A stretch of DNA of 64,000 nucleotides from JBBATK01 sp044228685 (GCA_044228685.1 JBGAUL010000001.1:1-64000); one strand, 5' to 3'. Numbered from the stretch's first letter, positions 35,484 to 44,909 are shown. Numbers and translations: made by a program. Notes: generated by a model from the sequence alone, not told the origin.

Positions 35484-37604
35484 TTAATGATGAATCGGAG
35501 TTTGAACTACCACATCCACTGTTCGTGAGTAGAATCGTCCCTCCGGCAAATCGTTGTCGTACAGATTCGTCTCGCCACGACCAATACTCTGCACAACCTC
35601 AACCTTCTTCGTCTTATCACTCAACAATTCTCGTTCAACATTCTGCGCTCGATTGCGCGAGAGTTCGGCATTGTATTCTTCATCTCCCAATCGATCTGTG
35701 TATCCACTAATGCTCAGCTTTGAATCAGAGCTCAGACGATTTCGGATGAAACCAAGAATTGTTCGATTCACACCTTCAATGGCGAATGAACGAACTTGGA
35801 AAAGGATGAGACTGAAGCGATCGATTTCGTAATCTCCACGACGTTCCCTCTGCTTGCGCACAATCGTCATGAGTTCCAAGGGCAAACGCGCCGAAGTCTC
35901 TGCAACTGCACCTTGCGCATTGCGCACGCTATAGCGAAATGCAAGACTCGTGTCGTGTTTGATGTCAAGCAGTGTATCAACACTAAATCTCTGTGATAAG
36001 CTTCCTGCAATACACGAACTGAATTGGTGAATTGGCCTTGGGTGATTCAGCGACTGTAGTTGGCAATTCGTCAAGCTTGTATCAGAATGAGTCGTGCTCT
36101 CAACAAGCACAAGCTTCGGACTCCATTCGCGGATAGTATCGCTGCTCACAATTGGCGCAAGTATCTCGTCATTGTCAGCGTGAATCTCCACACGTCGATT
36201 TTCCGCCGCGCCATCTTCAGTGTTGGTGTTTGAAGCCTGCTGCGGAAGAGCGCGCGTGCGAACACTAATGCGCGATGAATCGAGGTGCCAGGTTTGTAGC
36301 AGGTAGGTCTGTACTGCTTGAGCTCGACGCAGAGCAAGACCCGGACTATTGCGCTCCGCAGGAGAATCATCCGTGCACCCAACCAACTCAATATGCGCCG
36401 AAGGAAATCGCTGCATGCGTTTAGCAACGATGTTGAGCACGTGATAGTAGGTAGGCAGCTTGCGAATGTCGTTGACGACTTCCGGACTAAAGTTCTCGAG
36501 TTCTGATTGTTGCAAACGATGATAGCGCGGAGCCAACTGAGAAGTCGTTGGTTCAAAGAACACATAGTTCAAGAGCGGGGTCATCAGCAATGACTGAAAC
36601 TCTTCAAGACGAATACGTTCGATTCGAGTGCTGCTGTCGGCTTGCAGACCATAGAGCGACAAGCTCGTTGAAAGAGCGTAGGACTTTGGAGCAATGAAGT
36701 GCACGAGTGTGTCATGACGTACTATGCGAATCTGATTGATCTCATCACGACTTTCATCTTGACGAATCTCCATTCCAATCAACACTGTATCTCGTCTTGC
36801 ACCCGGTCGCTCAGTCGGTATCGTGTCAATACTCCGCTCAATACGCGGCGTCTGCGTTTCAGTCGGAGGATTATAGCGCAGTGCAACACCTACGCGAATC
36901 GAATTCACGGTCCACGGAACCTCCCTCGACACCGGAGTGAGCACATTCATCAGCACGACTTGCGGACAGAGTTGAAAGCGCGCTTTAGGAGCAGCCTTCA
37001 AATCAAAACTCAATCCCGCTTGGAGTCCGATCATAAATGACTTTGCGCCCGGAATATCACCACTATAATCATTGCGAATTCTCGAATGCGTATCACGCAA
37101 GGAGTCATCGACAAAGCTTCCGGCAATTTCAGGCTCAATAATTTTCTCTTGTTGGTGATAGCTCTTGCTTATCATTCCCATAAATGACAAGCCCCCAAAG
37201 AGGTGAAGTCCGCGAATGGGTTGGTAATCCAGCAGAGGATCCAACGCAATAGCATTCAGACTTGCCGACACGCGATGCTCGAACACACCGTTTTTTAACT
37301 CACCTTCAGAGAAGATCGGCTGAGTTTCGTTACGCGTTAGGTCAGCACCTAATTGACGATACACAAGATCAGTGCGAAGCGAAAAGCCGGATGCTAAATC
37401 ATAGTAACTCAGCACACCAAAACTCAGTCGCACAGCGCTGCCATTCTCATATCGCGGACAGCAACTCGGAATACCCGGCAGCTGACTAAATGTAGCGCTA
37501 TGAATGTTGTCGTTCACCGTTGCCTGCACACCGTAACTCAAACCCTGCGCGCACAACGGAAGGGTCAAAAAAGAGCACAGCAAAATGTTCAGCCAACAGC
37601 GCAT
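35484..37604 (-). CDS. OmpA-family outer-membrane protein with two OmpA domains
   Basis: The 706-residue protein has a signal peptide (LNILLCSFLTLPLCAQG). A beta-barrel-like N-terminal region spans about 25-260, with alternating strands of the outer-membrane-beta-barrel type. Two OmpA/MotB-type peptidoglycan-binding domains follow. The first, about residues 395-485, contains HIELVGCTDDSPAERN...LALRRAQAVQTYLL and ENRRVEIHAD. The second, about 610-700, contains KLSISGYTDRLGDEEYNAELSRNRAQNVERELL. The Asp and Arg residues that bind diaminopimelate appear present in the second copy. It would tie the outer membrane to the cell wall. It is first in a likely two-gene operon with the giant vWA-WD40 cargo gene, suggesting an anchoring partner. 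Confidence 0.9.
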   Translation of the reverse strand: MRCWLNILLCSFLTLPLCAQGLSYGVQATVNDNIHSATFSQLPGIPSCCPRYENGSAVRLSFGVLSYYDLASGFSLRTDLVYRQLGADLTRNETQPIFSEGELKNGVFEHRVSASLNAIALDPLLDYQPIRGLHLFGGLSFMGMISKSYHQQEKIIEPEIAGSFVDDSLRDTHSRIRNDYSGDIPGAKSFMIGLQAGLSFDLKAAPKARFQLCPQVVLMNVLTPVSREVPWTVNSIRVGVALRYNPPTETQTPRIERSIDTIPTERPGARRDTVLIGMEIRQDESRDEINQIRIVRHDTLVHFIAPKSYALSTSLSLYGLQADSSTRIERIRLEEFQSLLMTPLLNYVFFEPTTSQLAPRYHRLQQSELENFSPEVVNDIRKLPTYYHVLNIVAKRMQRFPSAHIELVGCTDDSPAERNSPGLALRRAQAVQTYLLQTWHLDSSRISVRTRALPQQASNTNTEDGAAENRRVEIHADNDEILAPIVSSDTIREWSPKLVLVESTTHSDTSLTNCQLQSLNHPRPIHQFSSCIAGSLSQRFSVDTLLDIKHDTSLAFRYSVRNAQGAVAETSARLPLELMTIVRKQRERRGDYEIDRFSLILFQVRSFAIEGVNRTILGFIRNRLSSDSKLSISGYTDRLGDEEYNAELSRNRAQNVERELLSDKTKKVEVVQSIGRGETNLYDNDLPEGRFYSRTVDVVVQTPIHH

Positions 37605-37818
37605 AAATCCTTGTCATTTGACTTCAGAATATACCCAGCATTTTGTCCATACCAAATGTCAGTTTGGGGTTGATTGTACACGAATATTTTGTGCTCAAGC
37701 ACGATGCGACGGGATTTTGGGATGTGGATTTATTTTTTGGCTGAATGCCCACAACCCCGACGTCATCACGAGCATTCTGATGCGAAGTGAACCTAGTTGA
37801 CAGGGGGTGCACGTCGCT

Positions 37819-37867
37819 AACACGAACGTCGACGCGTGTGGAGGCTCGCGCCTCCGCTACGGGTGTT
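37819..37867. repeat. Isolated hairpin element of the GTAGGGGAG family
   Basis: Outer arms AACAC (37819-37823) and GTGTT (37863-37867) enclose GGAGGCTCGCGCCTCC at 37840-37855 followed by GCTACGGG. The layout matches the element at 21486-21536. The rest of the 430-base gap between the OmpA gene and the ferredoxin gene holds only this element and the terminator at 37983. Confidence 0.75.
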
Positions 37868-37982
37868 GGCTCGTCGCAATGACGTGTTGGGTTTGGCGTC
37901 GCGGGTTGTTCTGCAGGTTGTGTAGCGGGTCACAATCGCAACGTATCATCAGTCACGAAATACCCGTCTCTCCCAAACACAC

Positions 37983-38018
37983 CACGAGCTGTATGTGCAG
38001 ATGCGCATACAGCTCGTG
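37983..38018 (-). terminator. Strong hairpin, probable terminator of the P450-ferredoxin operon
   Basis: CACGAGCTGTATG and CATACAGCTCGTG are 13-bp perfect arms, extended by three more pairs to a four-base loop. It lies 20 bases past the ferredoxin stop. No good T tract follows on either strand, so it may also act as a 3' stabiliser. Confidence 0.55.
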
Positions 38019-38037
38019 AAAGACGAAGGGTGTCGGA

Positions 38038-38277
38038 TCAGAGTCCTAATTCCGGTGGCGGAAAGAGTTGGGCGCCGGTTGCGAGATCTTCGACGAGTAT
38101 CGCGCATTGCGGACACTGTTCGGCAGTTGCGAGGATTTTGTCGAGGTCTTCGGCATCGGCATCAATGACAGAGGACTGTCCGTGATCATTGAGCACAAAT
38201 ACTTTGGGTGAGAACTGTACGCAAAGTTGTGAGCCAACGCAGCGGTTGTGATTGACGGAGAGACGAATATTATTCAT
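38038..38277 (-). CDS. P450-associated small ferredoxin
   Basis: The 79-residue protein matches the single-cluster ferredoxins that serve bacterial cytochromes P450. Cys13-VGSQL-Cys19 and Cys55-Pro give the CxxxxxC...CP ligand set, with a further Cys at 58. The spacing after the first Cys suggests a [3Fe-4S] cluster, though the extra Cys leaves a [4Fe-4S] cluster possible. The body SPKVFVLNDHGQSSVIDAD is the usual linker. Its start overlaps the P450 stop by eight bases, so the two proteins are made together and the ferredoxin is the likely electron donor. A ferredoxin reductase is not encoded nearby. Confidence 0.93.
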   Translation of the reverse strand: MNNIRLSVNHNRCVGSQLCVQFSPKVFVLNDHGQSSVIDADAEDLDKILATAEQCPQCAILVEDLATGAQLFPPPELGL

Positions 38278-39511
38278 TGTTTGTCTCCCGTGATGTGAAA
38301 CGAATTGGCAGTGTCTTCAGTGCGCGGTGCACGACAGACGGATAGTACTCGAGTTTTGCTCCCTCTTGTAGGGTCGGACAATTGATGCGACGAATGAGTC
38401 CGGTGAAGGCTTCATCCACTTCCATGCGTGCAAGCGAAGCGCCGAGACAGATATGAATGCCGTGTGCAAATGCCACGTGCAAATTCGGATCGCGGCGTAC
38501 ATCCAGTGTATCAGGATCGCGGAACTGTTGAGGATCGCGGCTAGCACCGGCCAAGCTTACCAGCAATCTGTCGCCGGCTTTGATCTGGTGTCCGCCGATT
38601 TCGCAATCAACCTTTGCCCAACGCACGGTTGCTTTTACCGATCCATCATAACGCAATAACTCTTCGACTGCTTTCTTCATCAATTGCGGATCGTTAGCCA
38701 GGGCATCCCATTGATCGGGATTATTCATCAGAGCTAGTGTTCCATTGGCGATAAGATTCATCGTCGTCTCGTGTCCGCCGAATACCAACAGCACGCAAGT
38801 CGCCAACACATCATTGTATGTAATATCACCCGCTTCTTCTGCTGCGATGAGCAGGGAGATCAAGTCGATGCCCGGATGTTCACGACGTTGAGCGATGAGT
38901 GGTTCGATATACTCGACGAGATGATTAATTCCTTCGCAAGCGATCTCGCGACGACGAGGTTCGTCGGCTTTGATAAAGAAGAACACACCGATTTGTTCAG
39001 ACCATTCCTTGATTTTATCGCGATCCAGATCCGGTGCGCCGATGAGTTCAAGAATAACAGCCATCGGTACTTCGTACGCGAATTCACGAACTAAATCGAT
39101 GTTGCCTTTGGCCAGACATTTATCGAGAGTACGTTGAACGATCTTACGCACCATCGGACGATAGCGTTCAATTGCGACAGGAGTAAAGAGTTTGTTGAGC
39201 AACATGCGCAGCACGGTGTGAGCCGGGGGATCACGAAACACCATCCAGTAACTTAAGATCTTGAAGATTGGAGCGATGGCTTCTTGCTCTTCTTGGCTGA
39301 GTTCCTTGGCGAGAAAACCCATACGGTCGCTTGAGAAGCGATCTGCATCCCGCAGCACATCAACAACTTCCTTGTAACCGGTTAATACCCATCCGCCCCA
39401 ACGATCGTTCCAATACACCGGATCAGCGTCGCGGAGGTTGCGATAGTAACTATGTGGGTCGTTGATGACATAGGCGGCCATCAAATCATCATGAATCAGA
39501 GTTGTTTCCAT
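38270..39511 (-). CDS. Cytochrome P450 (bacterial class I type)
   Basis: From the ATG at 39511 the protein has 413 residues, the normal size of soluble bacterial P450s; 76 further upstream residues of open frame are low-complexity and not used. It shows the I-helix oxygen-activation motif FGGHETT (about 244-250), the K-helix ExxR (EELLR) and the haem-binding loop FAHGIHICLGASLAR with the thiolate ligand Cys355. It oxidises an unknown substrate with electrons from the overlapping downstream ferredoxin gene. No terpene, polyketide or other biosynthetic gene is adjacent, so substrate and pathway cannot be guessed. The pair looks like a self-contained transferable cassette, although composition is not clearly foreign. 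Confidence 0.95.
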   Translation of the reverse strand: METTLIHDDLMAAYVINDPHSYYRNLRDADPVYWNDRWGGWVLTGYKEVVDVLRDADRFSSDRMGFLAKELSQEEQEAIAPIFKILSYWMVFRDPPAHTVLRMLLNKLFTPVAIERYRPMVRKIVQRTLDKCLAKGNIDLVREFAYEVPMAVILELIGAPDLDRDKIKEWSEQIGVFFFIKADEPRRREIACEGINHLVEYIEPLIAQRREHPGIDLISLLIAAEEAGDITYNDVLATCVLLVFGGHETTMNLIANGTLALMNNPDQWDALANDPQLMKKAVEELLRYDGSVKATVRWAKVDCEIGGHQIKAGDRLLVSLAGASRDPQQFRDPDTLDVRRDPNLHVAFAHGIHICLGASLARMEVDEAFTGLIRRINCPTLQEGAKLEYYPSVVHRALKTLPIRFTSRETNNE

Positions 39512-39765
39512 TGAATGAAGAATTGGTGATGAAATAGCAGATCGAGAGGTCCGCCCCGGGGCAATATATAAAAATTCTCTGTATTTCGGATAGTAAGGTC
39601 TTAATAACTGATAATTGACCCAAAAGCGCCAGATTTTGCAGAATTGAGCTGATTGTGTACTGCGTTCGGATGGAGTTCGAGCCTTAAATAGTCCAACAGC
39701 GATCATTGGAGCCCTGCTCGAGCTATATTGAAAGCACACATCATCTGCACATTTCAGGGGACGAC

Positions 39766-40383
39766 ATGAGCACTTACATCCGGGTATTGGCGCTAGCTAT
39801 TGTTGTACTTGGTATATGGTCGGTTATACAACCATTCGACATGGTCACATGGTGGATGGAAACCATCCCGGGATGGGCTGGCTTGGTGATCTTGATATTG
39901 ACAGCGCGGAGATTTCCGTTGACGCCATTGGCTTATACATTCATTGCGCTACATATCACGATACTCTTTGTCGGCGGACATTACAGTTATGCGCGAGTGC
40001 CTTTAGGTGAATGGATGAAAGACTGGTTTCACGTCAGCAGAAATCACTTCGATCGAATCGGTCATTTCGCTCAAGGATTTGTCCCGGCACTTATTACTCG
40101 AGAATTATTTATCAGAAAATCAATTGTTCGATCAAGAGCTTGGAGATTTACTATTGTCATTTGCATTTGTCTTGCTATTTCTGCAGCGTATGAATTAATT
40201 GAATGGGGAGCCGCCATGGCCCTTGGCCAGGGAGCCGATGAATTTCTTGCAACGCAGGGTGATCCCTGGGACACACAAGAAGACATGGCAACGGCATTGA
40301 TTGGGGCGTGTACTGCGATGTTAGTACTTCCGTCGCTGCACGATAAACAACTACTGAGATTTAATCAGAATACAGACGCGTAA
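39766..40383 (+). CDS. DUF2238 (YjdF-like) membrane protein
   Basis: The ATG at 39766 follows CAGGGGAC. The 205-residue product has five to six membrane helices. It carries the DUF2238 signature: HITILFVGGHYSYARVPLG, then RNHFDRIGHFAQGFVPALITRE, AAYELIEWGAAMALG and FLATQGDPWDTQEDMATALIG. The many conserved His, Asp and Glu residues inside the membrane region suggest a metal-dependent reaction, but none is established. The stop overlaps the start of the next gene by one base (TAATG), so the two are coupled. Confidence 0.92.
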   Translation: MSTYIRVLALAIVVLGIWSVIQPFDMVTWWMETIPGWAGLVILILTARRFPLTPLAYTFIALHITILFVGGHYSYARVPLGEWMKDWFHVSRNHFDRIGHFAQGFVPALITRELFIRKSIVRSRAWRFTIVICICLAISAAYELIEWGAAMALGQGADEFLATQGDPWDTQEDMATALIGACTAMLVLPSLHDKQLLRFNQNTDA

Positions 40384-41942
40384 TGAGTAAGTATTTCCTT
40401 GTCGGTCTATATGTAGCAATTGCAATTGCCTGTTGTACAGTATCTGTGTATGCCGATCAGGATTACTTGTCATTTCCCCGCGTTGGAAACGAGTTTGACT
40501 CCACAGAATTGGCGTACTATGGTCTTTTTCAAAAGGTCGATTCCGTGCGCAGTGTGCAGGTACTGCGTGTGAGTGCTGACTCACTAGATTTAGTCGTGCA
40601 TTTTAATGGAAAAGACGATCAGACTTTGCGCTATGGAAATTATCTCGCAGAGCACATCGAAAGATATGTCACGAATTATGAAACGCTAACGACGGAGTAC
40701 TTGGAGTTGCACGCCAATGCGTTGTTGAAGTTTGTGCGGGTGCATACATTTTCACGACGTGGACCGGAGCTACGATTCGAATTGTGCGATAAATCCATCG
40801 TCAAAGGCGAGCTGTTATATGTCAACGACAGCTGCTGCATTTTGATGAAGTCAAAGTCGAAGTGGCATTACACCATGGACGACAGCAACTTCATCTTCCT
40901 GCGTTACAATCAAATTGAAAAGCTGCTTGATTCGCATTATCCTTATGTGCCCATTGCGCTGATGACGGCTGTTGCGGTCGTATCAACATTGCCGTCGATT
41001 TCGCGCGAGCTTCCATCAGAGGCGAGTTCACTTGGTCGCACAACATCATACGTCATAGCGGCAGCAACGCTTGCAGGTGTTGTAAGCTCAATGGTACTCA
41101 AAGATTATTATGGTTCGATTGAAGCCAACCAAGATTTGTTCCGACAAGAGGTAGCAGCTGGATTTGAATCCTCATACTTCAGTGACTATCCGAGTCCGGA
41201 GATGATGGCTGCACTGCGACGACACACTTTTCCAACCTCGGTCAAGCGCGAGAATCCGCCTATTCCATCGCAAGGATATTCTCGATTCAATATCAACATT
41301 AGTTCATCTACGCTCTCGATTGGTTCGAATTTTAATACACAGGTGACGTGGAATGGATACGAAAACGGAACCATCACCGGCGGAACAATTTCGAAGAAAT
41401 CCTATAATACTAACGCTGACATTGACATGTGCTATCGCTTGAATTATCGGTGGGGCATTAGTGGTGGATTTTCATCGTACAAGACTGAATCTATCGACAG
41501 CGTGTTTGCACATACGATTGATGTGTCATCATCGAAGATTCGTGTGGGTATTGACTTCGTGGCCGTACCTGCACATGCATCACCTTCCGGACAAACAGTT
41601 GAGGCACATCTGCGAATTGAGCCTACGCTGTTGTTGGTAAACAGACCGGCTTTTGATTTTCACCATGCCTTTATTTACGAGGGTGTTGATACTCTCTTGC
41701 ATGTCAATGAATTTTCCAAGGTCGCACTTGGATTGCGCTTATGCCAGCTGGTTGAATTCTATCCGTCATCACTCATCTCATTAGGATTTCAACTAGAGGA
41801 GTTACTAGGTCCTACACTGTCTATGTCAAACCCGGGCGTCAAGACGACGCGCTTTGGTCGACGTAATGAACTCATCGTCGACGATACTCAATTCGAAGCA
41901 ACCAGCTTCTACGCTGCCTTTCGTCTTGGTGTACATTTCTAA
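40383..41942 (+). CDS. Envelope protein with probable C-terminal beta-barrel
   Basis: The 519-residue protein has a signal peptide (VGLYVAIAIACCTVSVYAD). Residues 25-175 are soluble-looking and contain a possible SH3-like or LSM-like sheet (KSIVKGELLYVNDSCCILMKS). One hydrophobic segment lies near 190-245. The C-terminal half has alternating strands rich in aromatic residues and ends in FYAAFRLGVHF; a terminal Phe is typical of outer-membrane barrels. I do not recognise a family. Its start codon overlaps the DUF2238 stop by one base, so the two are translationally coupled and may act in one envelope process. Confidence 0.7.
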   Translation: MSKYFLVGLYVAIAIACCTVSVYADQDYLSFPRVGNEFDSTELAYYGLFQKVDSVRSVQVLRVSADSLDLVVHFNGKDDQTLRYGNYLAEHIERYVTNYETLTTEYLELHANALLKFVRVHTFSRRGPELRFELCDKSIVKGELLYVNDSCCILMKSKSKWHYTMDDSNFIFLRYNQIEKLLDSHYPYVPIALMTAVAVVSTLPSISRELPSEASSLGRTTSYVIAAATLAGVVSSMVLKDYYGSIEANQDLFRQEVAAGFESSYFSDYPSPEMMAALRRHTFPTSVKRENPPIPSQGYSRFNINISSSTLSIGSNFNTQVTWNGYENGTITGGTISKKSYNTNADIDMCYRLNYRWGISGGFSSYKTESIDSVFAHTIDVSSSKIRVGIDFVAVPAHASPSGQTVEAHLRIEPTLLLVNRPAFDFHHAFIYEGVDTLLHVNEFSKVALGLRLCQLVEFYPSSLISLGFQLEELLGPTLSMSNPGVKTTRFGRRNELIVDDTQFEATSFYAAFRLGVHF

Positions 41943-42089
41943 AGACACTACATACCAAGCTTTCTCACTCTTCTGTATTCCCACCTGAAACAGAAAAGCC
42001 ACTTGGCGATTATTTCTCCATGTGAGCAGGTACCGGCTCCGTTATCAACTTCATCAGTGTGACTGTTGCACTTCTTGAGCGGAGCGTCT

Positions 42090-44909
42090 ATGAGCGTCTT
42101 TATACGATGGTGTATTCTATTATCATATCTTGTAATAAGCACTTCATTGCTGAGTGCCGGTGGTCTGCCGCAGAATCCAATCATGTTCGTCACCGTCGTG
42201 CCGATGTGCGAAGATTCTGCAACACAATGCAGCGTTCTCTCTTCCCATCTCGCCGGCTATAACAACGTTCTTCTCGGTGGTGATCTCTACATACGCTATC
42301 CCGATGGAACGCTCAAGAACCTCACACGCGCAGCGGGATTTGGCTCGAGCATGTTACAAGATGCCAACGCGATTTCAGTTCGCCAACCTTGCGTTCATTG
42401 GAGCGCAAAAAAAGCTGTGTTTAGCATGGTGTGCGGTGCCGTACTGAGTAACCGTGACAAGAGAGAATTCTACTGGCAACTGTTCGAGGTAACCGGACTC
42501 GCAAAGGATGAGACTCCTGTCATCACAAAAGTTCAGCACCAACCAATCGCGAATAATATCAGTCCGATTTATGGAACCGATGATCGCATCATCTTTATAA
42601 GCGACAAGCCTTTACTCGGTGACTCAAACATTGCATACTACAGAGATGAGAGCATTGGCATGCCATGCGTGTCTGGTATCTGGTCATTACATCCTCAGTC
42701 CGGCGAAATCGTGCAGCTCACACATTCCCCGAGCGGCGTATCCAATCTTAGCATGGATAGTTATGGAAGAGTTCTGTTCAGTCAATGGGACTTCTTGCAG
42801 CAGGATATGTCGAAAACAAATTCACCGCTAGGGCTGCGAATTGAAGGTCATGATGAGATGGATGGCTTCACAGAATTTCCGCAGGCCTTCTTTCTAACAA
42901 AACTCAATTCAGATACTACAAGAGTAGTGGTAGGCGGGTATTTCGGTGACTCAGTGCGAATTACAAATTCACTTACACGACAAATTGCCACCAATAGTGA
43001 GGGAGTTGATCCTCATTTACCGGCCAATTTCTTTCCATGGGAAATTGACGAGCGCGGAAGAGGGATGCAAACCTTAAATCACATTGGACGACACGATCTC
43101 CTCGATACTATTCCGGCTAATGATAGTCAACTGACCAATTTCAGCGCGAGACTTTCAAATCGCAAAAACAAAAACAGTATCGTCAATGTACTGCAGCTTC
43201 GCGAAGATCCACGCAATCAAGGTTGCTATGTGGCGGTTGATGCACCTAATGGTATGACGCATGGTGCAGGACAACTCATACGTTTGACTCATTGCGGACT
43301 GAATGATGCTAGCCGGGATGTCGAAGTGCAGTATCTGACGCCGAGAAGTACCAGAACTGTTGTTCCGGACAAAGTATCGGTTCCAACGGATCACAGTGGA
43401 TTGTACAGAAATCCATTGCTTACAAATGATAGACTGTTGATAGCATCACACACCTTGAACTACAAAGCTGATGTTCGCACGAAGCGGCCCTCTGCAGATT
43501 CAAGATTTCACTTTCGTCTACGAGTCTTACGTGACAATGGATCGTTTTACGAGCCATCTGAATATCTCACGACAGGAATTCCTTGTACTATTTCGTATGT
43601 CGACGCGCAATCGCCGTACAATGACATTATTGATGTCAACCAGGTGTTTTGGGAGATGGATCCCGTTGAAGTCGTTGCGCAACAGAAGCCGTCATTTCAA
43701 AACAATGGAATCGCAGATCTTGAACGAGCAGTATTTGAGTCTGAAGGAGTCCCGGTTGATGTGTTTCAAAACTTCATGCGCAAGTACAACCTCGCTCTTG
43801 TAGTGTCCCGAGATCTACGTCAGCGAGATCCTGCCGACAAACAGCAACCATTCATTCTAAAGACAGTCCTTTCTGACGATTCTGCACAAGACAAAGGTTC
43901 ATATAGGTTGATAACACACTTTGACGTCTTCGAAGCCGCTGCAACAAGGTGGTATACTACCGCCGGAGGTAGTCTTTTGCCTGGAAGAAGGTGCATGGCG
44001 GCTCCCATTTTTTCATCCCCTTATCGCGGTGATAAAGATGTTCAAGCACATCGAAAAACTTTGCCCTCCTCGGTACGAATAGAAGAAGACGGTTCTGCAG
44101 CCTTGCTTGTGCCAGCAGGAAGAGCACTGAGTTGGCAAACATCTAGCTCGTTTCAACAGGTAGTGTGCGAGCGCTTTTGGGTAACTCTTGCTGCCGGTGA
44201 GATCCGCACCTGTGCTCGGTGTCACGGGGAAAACGAACGCGCATCAATTTTATCACAGCCGATGCCCTCGAATGAAGCGAAGGCTTTGAGAGGCTTGCTG
44301 CATCAGTGGAAGTCTGCAGAGTGCACAGGAACTGTTCAGCCTATTGCTCCACTTACGAATGCGATTCCGCAGGGATATCCGCTTTGGCTGTCTTGGCGCG
44401 GTCAACCAAATGTCACCAGTTACGACGTGACGATACGATGTGCATCATGCGATGATAAGCGCATCGTGTTACATAGGACTGTTGATGCTTCTCGTACCGC
44501 GCTCTTTGTCACTGCGAATGATATGGATACATCAATAAAAGACTTTGAGTGGCAAGTAGCTGCTACTAGTCAGTATCGCTGTAGCGACACAGTTATTACC
44601 AGTTATTTCACAACTCGCAAACCCGACATCGTCAATGACGTCGATCTCTCTTCAATTCAAGATTTTCTCATTAATCCTCAGCCTGCTCATGATGCTTTGC
44701 GCATTAGGGGTTCGTTGTTGCAGCCGGACAATATCACCATTGTACTCCGTAATGTTCTCGGTGCGGAGATAAAGAAGACCGAGATACTAACTCAAGGCTT
44801 GATATTCGATGCGAATATTTTCGTGCAGGATGTTCCATCGGGAATTTATCAGGTGTGTATGGTAACGACCACTGGTGAGCGACGCCGTCCCATCGTCATC
44901 ACCCATTAA
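42090..44909 (+). CDS. HZS-alpha-like propeller protein with haem c motif and T9SS sorting domain
   Basis: From the ATG at 42090 (after GAGCGGAG) the protein has 939 residues with a signal peptide (CILLSYLVISTSLLSAGG). The start of the mature part matches the family typified by the middle domain of hydrazine synthase alpha subunit: NPIMFVTVVPMCED, then LLGGDLYIRYPDGTLKNLT and VHWSAKKAVFSMVCG. A propeller-like body follows. A single haem c motif CARCH sits at 708-712, after AAGEIRT. A T9SS sorting domain closes the protein (LINPQPAHDALRIRG, ending GIYQVCMVTTTGERRRPIVITH). The family is broader than anammox and its role outside anammox is unknown. Hydrazine synthesis is not implied, since no HzsB/C partner is present. 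Confidence 0.85.
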   Translation: MSVFIRWCILLSYLVISTSLLSAGGLPQNPIMFVTVVPMCEDSATQCSVLSSHLAGYNNVLLGGDLYIRYPDGTLKNLTRAAGFGSSMLQDANAISVRQPCVHWSAKKAVFSMVCGAVLSNRDKREFYWQLFEVTGLAKDETPVITKVQHQPIANNISPIYGTDDRIIFISDKPLLGDSNIAYYRDESIGMPCVSGIWSLHPQSGEIVQLTHSPSGVSNLSMDSYGRVLFSQWDFLQQDMSKTNSPLGLRIEGHDEMDGFTEFPQAFFLTKLNSDTTRVVVGGYFGDSVRITNSLTRQIATNSEGVDPHLPANFFPWEIDERGRGMQTLNHIGRHDLLDTIPANDSQLTNFSARLSNRKNKNSIVNVLQLREDPRNQGCYVAVDAPNGMTHGAGQLIRLTHCGLNDASRDVEVQYLTPRSTRTVVPDKVSVPTDHSGLYRNPLLTNDRLLIASHTLNYKADVRTKRPSADSRFHFRLRVLRDNGSFYEPSEYLTTGIPCTISYVDAQSPYNDIIDVNQVFWEMDPVEVVAQQKPSFQNNGIADLERAVFESEGVPVDVFQNFMRKYNLALVVSRDLRQRDPADKQQPFILKTVLSDDSAQDKGSYRLITHFDVFEAAATRWYTTAGGSLLPGRRCMAAPIFSSPYRGDKDVQAHRKTLPSSVRIEEDGSAALLVPAGRALSWQTSSSFQQVVCERFWVTLAAGEIRTCARCHGENERASILSQPMPSNEAKALRGLLHQWKSAECTGTVQPIAPLTNAIPQGYPLWLSWRGQPNVTSYDVTIRCASCDDKRIVLHRTVDASRTALFVTANDMDTSIKDFEWQVAATSQYRCSDTVITSYFTTRKPDIVNDVDLSSIQDFLINPQPAHDALRIRGSLLQPDNITIVLRNVLGAEIKKTEILTQGLIFDANIFVQDVPSGIYQVCMVTTTGERRRPIVITH

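Noticed and set aside
42090..44909. Anammox-type hydrazine synthesis
   Set aside because: Only one HZS-alpha-like protein with a single haem motif is present, with no HzsB/C, and it carries a T9SS tail; the family is wider than anammox.
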